Position numbers and translations under genes: made by a program. DNA of 64,000 bases from Adiantum capillus-veneris. Lineage: Eukaryota; Streptophyta; Polypodiopsida; Polypodiales; Pteridaceae. Of this stretch, positions 11,379-24,252 are shown in pieces. Within the stretch, counting starts at the first letter, position 1, and each line of letters starts with the position of its first letter. Location: positions 66,891,176 to 66,955,175 of the forward strand of contig CM043969.1 of NCBI GenBank assembly GCA_014529385.2, read 5' to 3'. The notes beneath the pieces are model-generated. The model was not told the DNA's origin, did not search any database, and worked only from the letters and a program-made list of their open reading frames with translations.

Positions 11379-12480
11379 TATGGTGACATCGGAGAGCACG
11401 ACGGCTTTGAGAGCTTCGAGGCGATAGCTCGCTCGCTCTCGACGGTAGAGAGATTAAGAAAGCTTGGAAGCTTTGTGAGAATGCAATGGGAGCTTGTGAG
11501 CTCAGTTGAGAGTGATGTATGCTCTTGTGGAAGCTCAGAAAGGAGTGTGGAAGATTATGTGTAAGTGAAGGTGCTGCTCTAAAACTGTGTGCGCAGCAAC
11601 ACTGTTTTCAGATTCGTTTTTCTCCTTGTAGAATGCAGATCTGAGAATTCTGTCCGCCATGCCCATCCATTTCGACGTGGTCTACAACTTTGCAAGAGAA
11701 ACTTTTCGCAAATTCCTCACCGTTTTGCTAATATTCAGCTCAGACTGACTGTATACAGAAATTCCAGATTTTCTGTTGTCGCATTGTGTGCGAGTTTGAT
11801 GCACTTTTGGAAGCACGAGAGATGCTTGAAGTTGAGTGCATAAATTCTGAGCTGAAGATGCAATTGTGGTTTGAGGGTTTTTTGGTAGACTTGGGCAACG
11901 AAGTACGGAGGCGTTTACACACCACCGAAGCGGTCTCTTGAGAGACGCAGTTTTTTAGAGCACACAGGTGGAGCTTCTTTCACTGGTTTTCACAGGATAC
12001 TTTGGCAGTGATTTTGGCACAGTCACCTTTAAGCAAGAGAACCTAGTCTAAAGACTACAAAAGGCGAGAGAAAACCGCTCTCAACCGATGCCCATTGGCT
12101 GGCTGTGATCGTGTGCATCCGGCTGTCCTGCTCCCGTGTAAGTCCATACACCACCAGACGTACCACACACGTATTGCAAGTATGTACGCAATACCTGCAT
12201 ATCTCCCTCGTGCACTATGCCATCATCAGTCAACAAACGACTGACAACCCCAACTGCAAATGTCACTCAACAACTTGGATCTCATGTTTCCTAACACTCC
12301 TTCAACTCACTATCTCCCCCTTTTCTGCTCTTGGCTTGGAGGCTAGGCCAAGGAACTTGTGCTAGCTCAGATGGCTTTTATTCAGTTTCGCTCCCTTATT
12401 CTCTCTCTTCTCAAAGAATTGGCTACAGAAAAACCCGGGCTTCTTTTGACTACTTATGGTAACTATCTTGGTATTAAACT
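11379..12480. other. Body of the LTR-like insertion / unassigned
   Basis: Downstream of the PBS an ATG at about 11379 opens for only a few codons. The rest has no domain I recognise. The junction back into Penelope-like sequence is not clear, somewhere between about 12.2 and 12.5 kb. Confidence 0.4.
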
Positions 12481-12489
12481 CTCCTAGGC

Positions 12490-12681
12490 TTGCTAAAACC
12501 TAATATGGATGCTGAGGATTCCCCTAATTTTAAAAGACCCAAATCTCTCATACCCCCCACTTCTTCGTACACATCTTTTTTGACTCCAGCCTCTTCTTTT
12601 GTTGAGTCTTATGGAGGGAGAGGGAAAGCGAGAAGCATGATTAGAGGGAGAGGCAGAGGGTATCCTGTCCTGGATTTGTAA
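12490..12681 (+). pseudogene. Small Gly/Arg-rich ORF before the RT
   Basis: 63 codons, Ser/Pro-rich then GGRGKARSMIRGRGRG. The RGG-like tail would suit an RNA-binding region of the retroelement protein just upstream of RT. There is no family match I can name. Confidence 0.3.
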
Positions 12682-12929
12682 ATGCAGGTACTGTGTAATG
12701 GGGTTGGAAAAATGCATCTTATATCTCATGAGGAAAGTGGACACATGATTTTTGTTCATGGCATCTTTGCCAACAAAATTTTAGAATTCTTTTCACCTTG
12801 TTTTATATTTAACAAATGCTTTATCTGTACATTTGGTAATTTGGATCTACAAAGCCAAGTTAGGATAGGGTGGAGATTTACTGAATCTATACTACATCTG
12901 GTATACTCTGATGAGTTTCTTCGGAAAGA

Positions 12930-14600
12930 AAAACCCTTGTCATGTGATTGTCATTTATGGACTGGGTTTACAATGAATTTGGCATTCTTGGAAGGCATGT
13001 ATGTACCAAGGATCTCTCTATTACTGAGAATAGCTCTTCAATATGCCTCCTTTCCAAAGGCCTCAATCAGATACCTCCTCAACCACTTAATCCTCATATT
13101 TCTTTAAAAGCACTTAATGAATGTCTCGCCGACTTGGTCAGTAAACTCCAATTGGAGTTATCAATTCAACATGAATTGAACAAAACATTGGTGGCTGTCT
13201 TTGCCAGTCTGGTTTCACAACTCCCACTTGTGTGGATACATGCTGAGTCTACATGGCTTACCACTGATCTTTCCTTAGCCTTTTGCAAGCTTAACTCAAA
13301 ATGGTTCATTGTGGGTTTAGATAAATCATCTAACATGGCATCTGTCATCTGCAAAAAGCTTGCCTTTGAAGCGGTTGAAAATCGACTCAAAGGTAGTGAG
13401 TTCGGTTGCATTGAAGAAGACTTGGATAATGATTATCTAGAGAACATGTAAAAGTATGTTTGAGTTAGGATTTAAGGAGGAAACTACCAAACTTTCCATC
13501 TTATTTCCAACTTTTAAAAGTCATAAAAGTAAATTTCAATGGATCTTAGATGCTTCCAATCGCCTTTTTTCCAACATTACAAAACATGTCACCGAAGGAC
13601 TCAATTTGATATGTGAAGAGCTCAAAAACATATGTGCTATTAAAAGAAAAGATGTAAGGCGCTTCTCAAGAGTGGACATCCAACCTTTTTGGATAGTTGG
13701 TAACTCGTTTGATGTCCTCTTAAACCTTCTATCTTCCATTTATTCAGTATATATAGCTAATATACCCAATGCTACAAAAATATCCCTGTAGTAGGTGAAT
13801 ATGGTCTCATAAATGTATTGAGTTGTCTCGTAGACTTGGCCTTCTCTAATAAAGCCAAAGAAGGGTTCTCTGACATCTTCTTTGTAAAGTCAGTCAAGTA
13901 GGTTAAGAAAGTGAGCAAGGCTTCACATCTTCACATGAATACTATTCAGTTTCAAATAATCATTCAATGGGTTCTAAACCAATGCTATGTTGTACTTGAT
14001 AATAACTGCTTTCGTCAAACGAGTGGCATTCCTATGGGCTTCTCTTGTTCCCCTGCTATGTGTAACCTTTATTTACTATGTTTTGAATATAAATGGATTA
14101 TTAGGCAAACTTCCCAAGCAAAGGGGCTCTCTATGCTTATAAAGTGTAATCACACTTTTAGATTTATGGATTACATATTAAGTATCAATAATCCCAACAT
14201 TGCCCAGCAGTAGGTGTTGGATATCTATCCTGCTTGCCTAGCGATTGAACCCACCTTTTTAGAACAAGAAACTGTCAACAATATTGCCTTCACTAAACGT
14301 ACTAACTATTTGTCCATTGATTTGAATATTGACACTTACAATGTTGGTAACTTTTTTGCTAGATGTTTCTAGAAATGGGATCACCTTAAGCTTACTGCTG
14401 CTGAGTTTGTAATGAAAAAGAGCATACCTGTTTAAGCATTCTTCATTTAATTATCTACTCTTACTCTAATGTATTTTCAACCCTAGAAGAAACAGGGGTG
14501 CTTATTAGGAAGTTTCAAGCTAAAGGCTTCCATAAGAGAGATTGGATTTCCACCATAACGACTGCTCCGAGTCAAAAAGAATGGCGTGGTGTCAAGTTTG
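12930..14600 (+). pseudogene. Penelope-like reverse transcriptase, inactivated
   Basis: The RT is spread over three frames. About 12948-13451 holds an upstream region with 'WFIVGLDKSSN' (the DK motif that opens Penelope-type RTs). About 13456-13788 holds 'FPTFKSHKSKFQWI' (the PK/HK-x-R-like finger) and 'PFWIVGNSFDVLLNL'. About 13911-14213 holds 'QTSGIPMGFSCSPAMCNLY' (palm motif B) and FRFMDYILSINNP, where the catalytic pair expected as Asp-Asp is Asp-Tyr. C-terminal pieces continue to about 14600 ('KFQAKGF' and 'RDWISTIT'). GIPMG with LSINNP is typical of Penelope-like RTs and unlike LINE (GxPQG) or LTR RTs. Several stops and frameshifts plus the lost aspartate make it dead. Confidence 0.75.
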
Positions 14601-14715
14601 ATGTTGCATTACTTATTCTTTTACTGAGGAAGTAGGCCCATATCTAATGAGCCTACTAAACTCATTAGTTATGGTGCCTGGGTAAGGGTGGGCACTGGTG
14701 CCTGGGTAAGGGTGG

Positions 14716-14845
<130 letters not shown>

Positions 14846-15117
14846 CTAGTTATAGTGTGTTGCTATCTCGTTGGTATTATTAGCTGGGGACTATTGGCCT
14901 GGAGAACCTTTGGTGAATTGCGGGCTCAAATTTACTTTGGTAAGTTTTTGAAAAGGTATCATTAGGTGGTACCTTAATGGTACCTAACTCTTAGTAATTA
15001 AATGGGTTATGAAGTTAGGCAAGTTGCCTTGATCTGTTTATTCTGGCGTTTTCTACGTTATTTCAGGGTGGCTCCCCCCTTGGAAGATCTGCGCCATGGC
15101 ACTCTCTAAGTTCTCTC

Positions 15118-15118
<1 letters not shown>

Positions 15119-15183
<65 letters not shown>
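15119..15183. repeat. (CT)n microsatellite, copy B promoter region
   Basis: Longer counterpart of 8080-8114. Confidence 0.97.
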
Positions 15184-15185
<2 letters not shown>

Positions 15186-15492
15186 CCCTCTCTCTGTACA
15201 TGGTGACACTGTTGTATATTCTCCCTATTGAAGTTGGGCCCGCCATATTGCTATGATGGATGGTGGCCACTACGCACAAGGTGGTGTTGCTTCTCCTCTC
15301 CCTCTTGAAACTGGGCCCGCCATGCAGATGTGAAGAAATATGGCCATCACTGGCTCCAAACCCTATAAAGGTGAGATTCTATGCTCACTTAGCAGTGGTA
15401 CTCTGGGTTTCTGAGGTGCGTGTGTGTTCTTGTGTACATTGGGATTGTGAGGGTTTTACCCACATAGGGTGTAGAGTTAAGTAGTCGGCTAT

Positions 15493-16710
15493 ATGGAAAA
15501 AGGAAAGGATAAGCAGGCTATTGTGGAGTTGGCCGCTCGACTCAATCTCAGGTGTCTTATGGCATTGTTATGGACTACTATCCATACTGGTTGGATGTGT
15601 TGTGATTCACTTGTTGTTATGGTGATATTCCTCATGCATATACCGTAATGTGTACACGTATGGCAACTTCTACTGAGCCATTTGTGTCTATGGCACTGTT
15701 GGTTTACTCGCCTTTAGGAAATGCTTTCAATTTGTATCATAAGCATGTAGATGTGCACCTGCTTGGTGTCTGCGCTTTGGTTTTGTGATTCCCTTTCAAG
15801 TGTAGGGATATCTGACAATGCATATATATGGTTCTGTCATAGGTATGTTTCAAAAAAAAATCATTGAATGAAGGTATCCTCTTGCAATACTGGATGAATG
15901 TTTCCTTGAATTTATTTTTTTACTTAAAATAAAATAAAATAAAAAATGATTGAAGTTCTTATTAACACTTGGTGAAGGACCCTATATGGTAGGGTTGACC
16001 TACTTGTGGGTGAAAAACAACGACCTGGTATTTTTTTAATAAGCTGCCACAACTATTATTCTAATGTTGATGATCTTGTTGGTTTGGTACTGAGCTTACT
16101 ATTCTTGCTCAAATATGGTCTATGCCGTTTTAGTGTTGTGATCCTTTGTAAAACTGCTCAACTTGGCCAAACATAAATTTAAATGGTTGGTTGTGAAACA
16201 AGGTTATGACTGATTGTGGAAAAATATGGTTAAGAGTATGGTTATGTAAGGTTGTGGATTATGGTAGATATGGTTGTAAATAAGCTGCTCATGAGGCTGT
16301 ACATGGTTGCTTATTACATCGAGGTTATGGGCCATGGCGGCTCTCTTTCCTAGCTTTTGGAATAAATGTGGAACCATGGAATATCCCATCTATATGTTGT
16401 ATGTTTTTAGAGATTAGCATTCGTACTTACTACCTTACATGTGGTTTTGACTCCCTCAAGGGAGGTGTAGGACTTACTTACTAACATGTTTTTATGTAAT
16501 AGGTGACTCCAAAGTATAGATTGACTGCACGTATGAGCACTGTTCCCACTGACCCGGAAAAAATAGTGGCAATTAATGCCAAAATTTGTAAAATCAAGAA
16601 ACAGGTATAGGTGGCCAACTTGGAGGCTAAATTACCTTATAAAACTCATCTCCAGCCTTATCTCATGAGAGCTTGCAAAGCAAAAGGGCCTCCAAATGTT
16701 ATTTTCGCTT
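15493..16710 (+). pseudogene. 5' exons of the Penelope-like ORF, copy B
   Basis: Exon 1 (15493-15551) starts MEKGKDKQAIVELAAR and ends at a GT donor; exon 2 starts at 16503 after an AG and reads VTPKYRLTARMSTVPTDPEK, one long frame here but broken in copy A. A single-base indel in exon 1 and an in-frame TAG after KKQV show decay. The intron position is the same as in copy A, so the intron was present in the source copy. TATA-like TATAAAG lies at 15364-15370. Confidence 0.5.
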
Positions 16711-16722
16711 GTAAATGAAACC

Positions 16723-16802
16723 ATCTTTGAATATATGAGAAGCTTCAGCTTTCTTATTAATTATCTTTGAATATATGAGAAGCTTCAGCTTTCTTATTAA
16801 TT
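16723..16802. repeat. 40-bp tandem duplication in copy B only
   Basis: Two copies of ATCTTTGAATATATGAGAAG... with period 40; copy A has one. Confidence 0.9.
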
Positions 16803-17003
16803 ATCTTTGAAAGCACTTTAGCTGGGTGACATCTATAACATGTGGGATACCCATGCATCACTTGTATATGGTGCCAATGCTAACTGAAAGTTGTGTTGTT
16901 TCCATAGGTCCAGGTGAGGGTTACCTTCTCAACTATGGTTTTCAAAGTTCCTTGGCTTGAAGATGGCGGATTTATATATCTTCAGGCTCTTGATTCTCTT
17001 GTA

Positions 17004-17008
17004 CTTGT
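17004..17008. repeat. Target-site duplication, left (CTTGT)
   Basis: CTTGT here and at 36356-36360, exactly flanking the LTR pair. Confidence 0.95.
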
Positions 17009-17940
17009 TGTTGGACGGATACGCTGCGACGGACGTTAGCACAGCGAGAACTCACCTAACAAGTAATGTCAGCTAAGGACGAAGCTCGACCCGCAGGCGC
17101 GTGGAAGCAAGCATAAGGTGTCAACTTACAGTCGACCGACTCCTAACTAGTTCCTACAGAGGCCCCTACCAATTGTCTAAGTCACAGTCTTCAAGAGAAC
17201 AAAAGAGGATGCTTCCTACAACGCTTGCTAGAGCCGAACACCTATCAAACACTTCGGAAACACCACAGAACTTGAAGGAGACCCTACGAATACCTATAGG
17301 CCACTCTCCCTAAGGTCTGTGAACCAAAGTCATGACCCAAAACACCCAGTGCAGAAACACATAGGATGTCTGGCCGAAATCTGCAGGTCTTCGTTTCCGA
17401 AATCTGAAGTGCCTAATGTGTGGTTCTACTCAATGTGAACGTGTGGATATGCTGCAATGCAAAATCGGACAACGTATGCTCACCCAAACAACCGATGAAG
17501 CTCGTAGAAGAAGCTCTCGAAGCCGGACCGTATGCGCGCAATGTTGGTATCGGCTTGTAGCTCTAGTCGAGGGCAACACGCTGCACTTCTCCGCACTCGA
17601 TTCCGACCACCGTAGCACACGTAGCGTCAAGACAAAGCTCACACTCTCTCTCACGGACACAGTACGCTCACTCACAAACTTAAACTTGTTTAAAATGACA
17701 AAAGGTCCTTCATTAAGGTCAAAAAGTGAGATATATACCTTACAACTTCTCAAACCCTAAAGTTCCAAAATCATCCATCTACTCCTTCTAACTATCAAAA
17801 CTGGGATACAATCTGGAAACTTCTATAAGTCCCAATATTTACAAGGTGAAAAACCGGGTTTTCCTCAATGAATGACTAATTACAAAAAATAATAATCCGC
17901 CGAGTAGTTAGATGCCGTGGGGTGTGTCCAGCTTCTAACA
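17009..17940 (-). repeat. 3' LTR of the large element
   Basis: 932 bp, TG...CA ends, adjacent to the polypurine tract at 17941. Contains a half copy of the element's palindrome (ATAGGATGTCT at 17361-17371). Confidence 0.95.
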
Positions 17941-17955
17941 TCCCCCCCCTCCTTG
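17941..17955 (-). promoter_or_regulatory. Polypurine tract
   Basis: On the minus strand AAGGAGGGGGGGA directly abuts the 3' LTR, the normal site for plus-strand priming. It confirms minus-strand orientation. Confidence 0.9.
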
Positions 17956-17992
17956 TTCATGTTGTCCCCGACATGGCCTTGAACTTTTTGCT

Positions 17993-20900
17993 TCACCTTA
18001 TGGTCTCCCGCATCTTTAGCAGCGATTCGTACCGTGCATGTAGATTCAGCATTGTTGGCCCAAAGATGTCTGTATGCATGGTAAAGAACCCCGTGTAGAA
18101 AGCTTCTTCAAACACTTGAAGGTGATAAGATGGGAGAAACATGATTCTTTGATATAATGCATGTATCACCTCCTTGGAAGGTTGACCTGACATCTCATAC
18201 GCACATTTGTATGTGTCCTGGAAGAAGAATATGATGTCAGTCACCTGTCCTGGCTTGAAGGTTTCAAACACTGCTAGGATGGTCCTGCAAATCTTTCTCA
18301 TCATGATGCATGTAAGGTCAGGTGAGCCAGAGAACAACTTTATGGAGCCCGTTAGGGTTTTCACCATGTATTGTACACTTGTTCTCTCACCCGCCTTCAT
18401 GCCTGGAAGCTTTGGGTAGTTCAGCCAAGTGGGTTGGCTTCTCTGTAAGATTTCGTGTGCTTTCCACGTCCTAACCCGTGGTAGAGGGCAGAAGCTGAGA
18501 TTGTCCCTGATGTGTTTAGGTGCCTCTACCAAGTGTATTAGGTACTGCGGGTACTTGGTAAGCCAAGCTTTCCTCCACTTGGGCTGAGAATCTACTATCA
18601 GCCTTACTCCTTTTGGCCTCGAGGTGTCTGCGTTGTAGAGAGGGACCATTGGTTCTTCTCTGATCCGCTGGTTTATTGTTGCCACTTCATATTTAAACAA
18701 TGGATATGGGAGAGAGGGTTGTAGCCATTCACGCCTGAGATTGCTGGCGTCGATTTTCTGAATTGTCATTGATTTAAAAACCCTCTGTTCTCATTCCAAG
18801 GCCTCTTTGGTGCTCTTTCTGAGCTCTGCCTCTATTGCTTTTTGCAATTTTTCCTCTTCTTCTTGTGTTAGATCCTGGTGCTCTTGAGAGGAGCCTGCTA
18901 TGCTTTCCTCTGGCATGGGTGTGTCCACAGGATCCGACACATTGTCGAGGTCGATCCCCTCATTGGCAGCTGGCCCTGAGCTCTCTCGTTCTGCTTGTTG
19001 TTGTCTTTTCAACTCCTCTATTTGCGTGAGGAGTGTCTGCTTCTCCACTTCTGCTTCGCCGCCCATAGTCACGAGGAGGTCATTGAGTTCAGCATTTACT
19101 TTTTCTGCCTCCTCGAGCTTTATCTTGATGCTCGTCAATTCTTCTTGTAGGGCCTTTTGGCTGTCCTCCAATCTGGTTTGCATTGCAATAGAACCTTCAG
19201 CCATGATCACCCTCTGCTTCTTCTTGAGAGTCAACTGCTTTTGGAGTTCTTGCATTTGCTCTTCATACATTTGACTCTCCGAAATAATTTGAGTTGAGCT
19301 TGTAGCTCTAACTCGCGCAGGTGATGCTCTCAGCCTCTGGATGGTTTGATCTTTGACTTTTAATTGGTGCTTGAGCTCAAGGACTTCATCCAGGCTTGCT
19401 TCTTGTTCTATTTCCGCCTTCTCCTTAGCATTCCTCAAGGCCTCTACTTCTTTTGTTTCTTTTGCTAGCTGGAGTGTCAGATTATCCCTTTCTTTTTCTG
19501 CATCTCGCAATGACTTGCTGAGTTGCAGGCACTCCTCTTCAGCTGCTTGCAATTTCTTTGCCGCTGCCTCATTTGCTTCTTCCTTTGTTTGGCAGTTTTG
19601 TAGAGCAGTGGCTAGGCTGGCCTGGAGGTTAGCTTCTCTTTCTTTGTGTCCTTGGCTTTTTTCCTGCAGTAGATCTCTTTCCATTTTGGTCTTTACTTCA
19701 GTGGCTCTTAGAGTTATCAACTCTTCGTCTTATGCCACAGATTGTGCCCTTATTCCAGCTAGCATTGTCATCACCACATCCCAATCATTCGAGGGCGGGT
19801 GCAGGTCTACCATGTCAGTAGCAATCTCCTTAAGTTCAACTAGCCGGATGCCTGGCAGCTGTTCTTCACTTCGTGTCCTTGCCAAGTCGAATGCGACTGT
19901 GGCGGCTTCTTCCTTTGAATAGCCTGCAGCTAGCAGGTCCAAAAATGCATAGTATGCTTCCTCGAGCTTTTTTTGTTCAGATGCAGGCTTGGCTTCTTCT
20001 TTGTGTTCAGGTTCTGTCCTGTGCTCTTGCTCTTCATCCTGGTGTTCTTCTTGCTTGTCTCCGGCCTTTTGATCTTCTGGAGGAGGGCTGCTAGGAGGTG
20101 GTGATGGCGGTGGGCTAGGTTTAGGGCTACCTGGTAAAGCTATAGGTTTGCCCTTGAAATCCCTATCTGCTTTCGTCTTTCTTTCTCTTTCCTTGTTTTC
20201 TTGTTCATCTAGCAACGTTTGCCGTATTTGCTCCACTTCTTCCTCGGTGAAAGGGATGTGTGGAATGTTTTCCGCCGCAGCATCAAGAATCTCGAAATTC
20301 TTGATATAGTCTTCAAAGAGGTCCCTCTGTACTCTTCTTGAGGATCCGGACATCGACTCAAGGGATGGCTTCCATAATTCGTTTAGATCGCCCTTGAGGG
20401 CTCTTTCTGCTCGAAAACTCTCCATTAGCCTCTCGAGTCTAGCCGCTTTTTGTGATCGAGTCTCTTTGGCTGGCACTTGAGCAGATTCTTTTTTGCCTTT
20501 CTTCTGCTCAGGTTGCTCCTCTTCCACTGGCTCCAGTCGTCTCTTCAACCTTGTAGCCACCCTTGGTGCTCGTTGTGGCTCGTCTTCTTTGTCTTCCTTT
20601 ATCCTTAGCCAGTCATTCTGAGATGGGAGGTCAGGCCACCTTCCCTTGGCATGTAGTGCTGCATAAACTACCTTGGTTATCATCTCTCCTGGCACTATGT
20701 AGGTTGGATTTTTGTTTCCCATCTTTACCAGGCTTTCTTGTATGTATGCCGCATAATTGATTATCTTTGGGGTGCCCTTCATCATTGCCCAAGTAAAGGT
20801 TGTGGCAATTGCACCTGGCGGCATCCTGTACTTCTGCGGCCTCTTCGTGCACATGTGGAAGTATTGGTTGTACAATTGGATCATGATCGCCACCTTTGGG

Positions 20901-21475
20901 TTGGCGATGTCTTCAAAAGTGTAATTAGCCTTTTTCTCTTTGTACACCTTTACTTCATCCCTTCTCTTTGTCACACTGTCTCCCTGATTGGAGAGATCTA
21001 GTGCATGGGCGACAACCCTTTCCGTAATAATGATCTCTGTGTTGGGTTTGCCGTGCAAATCCGTCACCTTGGCCACTCCATCTTCTCTAATGCTGGTCAC
21101 AAACTCCCATACTCTTTTGACGTTCACCCCTGCTGGGATTGCTTCAAAATAGTTATGGAGGTCAATTTATTCCAATTAGCCGGCCATTTTGCTCTGGAAA
21201 AATTCATTGAGCTCCCTTGGCAGCATTGGCAGCTCTATTATATTTCCGTCATTGTCCTTGAATACTCCTTGGTAGATTTTTAGGTCATTTGACTCTAGTA
21301 GATCTTCCTGTATCCAGGTGCTTGTAGGCTTTAATGTTCCCTGTGGAATGACAAATGGTTCCACCTCGTCCAGATAGTCTTTGATTGTCATTCTCTTCTT
21401 CTTTGCCGGTGACTTCGAGGCTGCCATAGACCCTATTGTACTCAGCAATCCAAAGTTTAGCGTTTTTTTTTTCAT
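17993..21475 (-). pseudogene. Long extra 3' ORF (about 1,160 codons) with four in-frame stops
   Basis: Four consecutive minus-strand frames (21475-21176, 21127-19730, 19720-18791, 18769-17993) lie in one reading frame, separated only by stops at 21178 and 21169 (TAA), 19732 (TAA) and 18793 (TGA). The N-terminal 300 residues look like the 'putative plant transposon protein' style domain ('VWEFVTSIREDGVAKVTDL', 'KYRMPPGAIATTFTWAMM'). A basic/acidic low-complexity middle with a proline run (PSPPPSPPPSSPPP) follows, then a long coiled coil rich in Glu/Lys/Ala heptads (about 19720-18900), then a C-terminal domain with Trp and aromatic residues. Located after integrase where some Tat/Athila elements keep an extra ORF. 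It has no signal peptide or membrane helix, so it is not an obvious envelope. Function unknown. Confidence 0.7.
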
Positions 21476-21478
21476 ATC

Positions 21479-24250
21479 AGCTGCTAAACTGAGTTTTACT
21501 TATCCAAATGACTTGAAAATTGAAATCATAGCTCAAAAGGAACTTGTGAAGCTGTGCATGTGCTCACAGTGCAAATTTGACCAAAAAAATCCATCTAGAC
21601 ATCCTACGCGTAGGATGTCTTTTTCTTCAAAACTGGTTCATACTTGACTTGTAGGTAGTGTAAGGCTCATGGAACATGGTTATAAGCTTGGATTTGAATT
21701 TGGATGTCAAAAAGTGGATTTTTGGGCTGATTTAGGCTTTAAGTCACAATTTTGGTAGATTATTCATCATAGGAAGCAATTGATGTCCAAATGGGTTGAA
21801 ACTTGGTATATGGGCTCAATGCATCATGGTATTAGCTCCTATGATGTCATTTCTTGCATAGAAGTCTAAATCTAAGCTTAAGACATCCTATGCGTAGGAT
21901 GTCTTTTTCTTCAGAACTGCATGAAACTTGATCAGTGGGTTGTCCTTGACCTGTGGAACATAGCCATGTTCTTGGATTTGTATTTGGATAATATTTGATG
22001 CCTGTAGGGCTCTATGAGGTGTTTTTGGGCTCAAAAAATGTATCTTGAAGGCGTTGGGGGTCAAAAGTGATTAGAAGGGATTCAAGCTTGACATATGGGC
22101 TCTTGTTGATGAGGTTATTACTTCTGAAATGACAAAACTTCTCCTTCATGCCCAAAAGGTCCATTAGACATCCTACGCGTAGGATGTCTTTTTCTTCATT
22201 TTTGCTCCCAGACCACACAGAAAGTTAGCTGATGTGTATGTGAATGTGTTGTGCAAATTTCATGAGATTTGGAAAAGATTTGGTAGGTTAATGGCCCTTT
22301 AGTGCCTTTATGCCCTATCTTTGCGTTTTTCCATGCATATGAGGTCCAATCTCTTCCAAAGGTGATGAAATTTGGTGTAGGGCTTGTGAGTGTCATTCAG
22401 AACATGTGCATGGCAAGAATTGTTGGGTTTCGTGCCAAGAATTGCCCTTGAGACATCCTATGCGTAGGATGTCTCCTGGTGATTTTTCTCTTGTTAGTGC
22501 TCCTAGTGCTTGCCCTTTGCTCCCCTAAGTCCCTTTTAAGCCTTATTTCAACAAAAAAGTCAATTGGGTAAGTAAAAACTCCCTGTGTGGACTTCAGAGC
22601 CTCTGAGACGTTTTCTGACTTTTGGAGTGCTTTTTGGCGATGAAATTCCTCGATGTTGGTCTTCATAGCTTCCAAATCCTTTGGGGATCCTTGCCGTATG
22701 ATTTTTGTCGACTTTGGCTTCACCAGAGCTTCATTTGGCAATTTGTCGCTCTAGAAGCACCCGTGGAGGCGTTTACATACCTTTGATGATTTGTGGTGGT
22801 CCACCACCATAGGACTTGGTTTTTGATGGTCTAGAAAAGCCGCTCGTGAAGTTTGGTGGCAAACGGACTTGCGGTTTGACCACAAGTGCATTTTGACGCT
22901 TTGTCTGTCTGATGTCGTTTCTGAGGTTTAGTGCCGCTTCGGGTCACTTTTTGGTCATGCGGGTCATATGGACTTGTCGAGCATGTCGATATGCTCCTAC
23001 CCGTAAATTTTGGTAGCATTTGATCGCCGTTTCGCCGATTTCCCATTTGGTGGCCTCTTGCGGGTTTCTGGGAATTAGGGTTTTTCCAGATGTTTTCCCA
23101 CTGCCATTGGCTATCCAGGAAGGGTCTCCTAGACTAGGGTAAGCTGCTGATGAAGTCTTGTTGCTTTCGGGTTAGCCATTAGGCCACCATTTCTACTTGT
23201 AGGTCTCTACCGCTCGCTTTGTGTGTGACCTCTACGCTAGTTTTCGCGACAGAATGACAAACATGCGCGAAAAGCTCAAGGTGGTGAGCCTACCTCTCAT
23301 GTCTGGAGCTGGTCGGGTAGACGTGCGTGTCGTAGAAGCTGCTGGAAGGTCGATCCGCTCTAGGTGGCAGAAGCTCTCTCCACAAGGTCAATAGTGAGAA
23401 TGAGCTAAAAATGGGGTGAAAAATTCTTATAATGGAGGTCCCCGAACCATTTTTCATGAAATTTGACATGTGCTCCTATCTTTCTGCAAGATGCGGTTTA
23501 GGCTCAAAAAATTCTTGATTTGGACTCCATTTGCTCTGTTTACCAAAAATTTGTCATTTCGGCCAAAACCTGGCCAAAACACACTTTCCGCTTCAGTCTC
23601 ATAATTGCACCCCCACTGTACCGTAGGTTGTTCTTTAGTCACTGGTCATCCCCATATTTTTTGTTTTTCATTACGCCTGTTTTTCACCTGCTTTTTGTAA
23701 TTTTGAAGTTTTTCTGCCGAAAATTAGCAAAATTAAAAGGAAAATAGCAAATCAAACCCAGAAAATCCCCATAATTCATAATAGATCACAAACATCACGG
23801 CAACACATTATATACACTCTCATGCAATTTTTGTGGCCACATTTCTCCGTTTTACCAATATTTTGCCTGAAAAATGGCTATTTCTACATATATACACACA
23901 CCTAGGGGCTAAATTTGGCGTTTGGCCCCATATTCCTGTAGCTTCATGCTGTATAAGGGCATATATACTTGGGTTACTCCATAAAATTTCGCAATCAAAC
24001 GTCAACCCTAAAAATAGTCAAAAATTGTGCCCTTATTTGCTATTTCTGTTATTGGTTCCGCATTGAGAATGCCTCCCCCCCTCCTAGTCGGAGTCCTCCT
24101 GGACGACAAGGTTTTGCCTCGGAGTATGTGCCGTGCATAGGTTGAAAAAGTCGTGCTAATGCGTGGCCGATTAATGTGGCCCTATTTTATGCATACTCGG
24201 TCAATGCATGGAAAAATTAATGTTGTGTAAGAGAAGGGAATAAGCAAGAT
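21479..24250 (-). other. Noncoding 3' region with palindrome array
   Basis: Between the integrase tail and the extra ORF. It holds diverged tandem units of about 285 bp, each starting with a 24-bp palindrome (see separate entry), then about 1.7 kb of AT-rich sequence without a gene. Confidence 0.75.
21597..22474. repeat. 3' array: four 24-bp palindromes at 284-285 bp spacing
   Basis: Copies at 21597-21620, 21881-21904, 22166-22189 and 22451-22474. Each is AGACATCCTACG followed by its reverse complement; copies 2 and 4 have one base changed (ACGCGT core to ATGCGT). Spacing is 284, 285, 285. The sequence between copies is only loosely conserved ('TTTTTCTTC' after three of the four copies, short shared blocks later), so the palindrome is much better preserved than its surroundings. 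Confidence 0.95.
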
Positions 24251-24252
24251 GC

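Noticed and set aside
17430-17753. 107- to 114-codon ORFs in the LTRs (also 35828-36176)
   Set aside because: They occur identically in both LTRs on both strands and show no protein motif; they are LTR sequence.
19353-19922. 189-codon plus-strand ORF, Ser/Ala-rich
   Set aside because: Shadow of the minus-strand coiled-coil in the large element's 3' ORF.
21597-22474. Evenly spaced palindromes as a CRISPR array
   Set aside because: Spacing is 285 bp with related, not unique, spacers, and the context is a plant retrotransposon with no cas genes.
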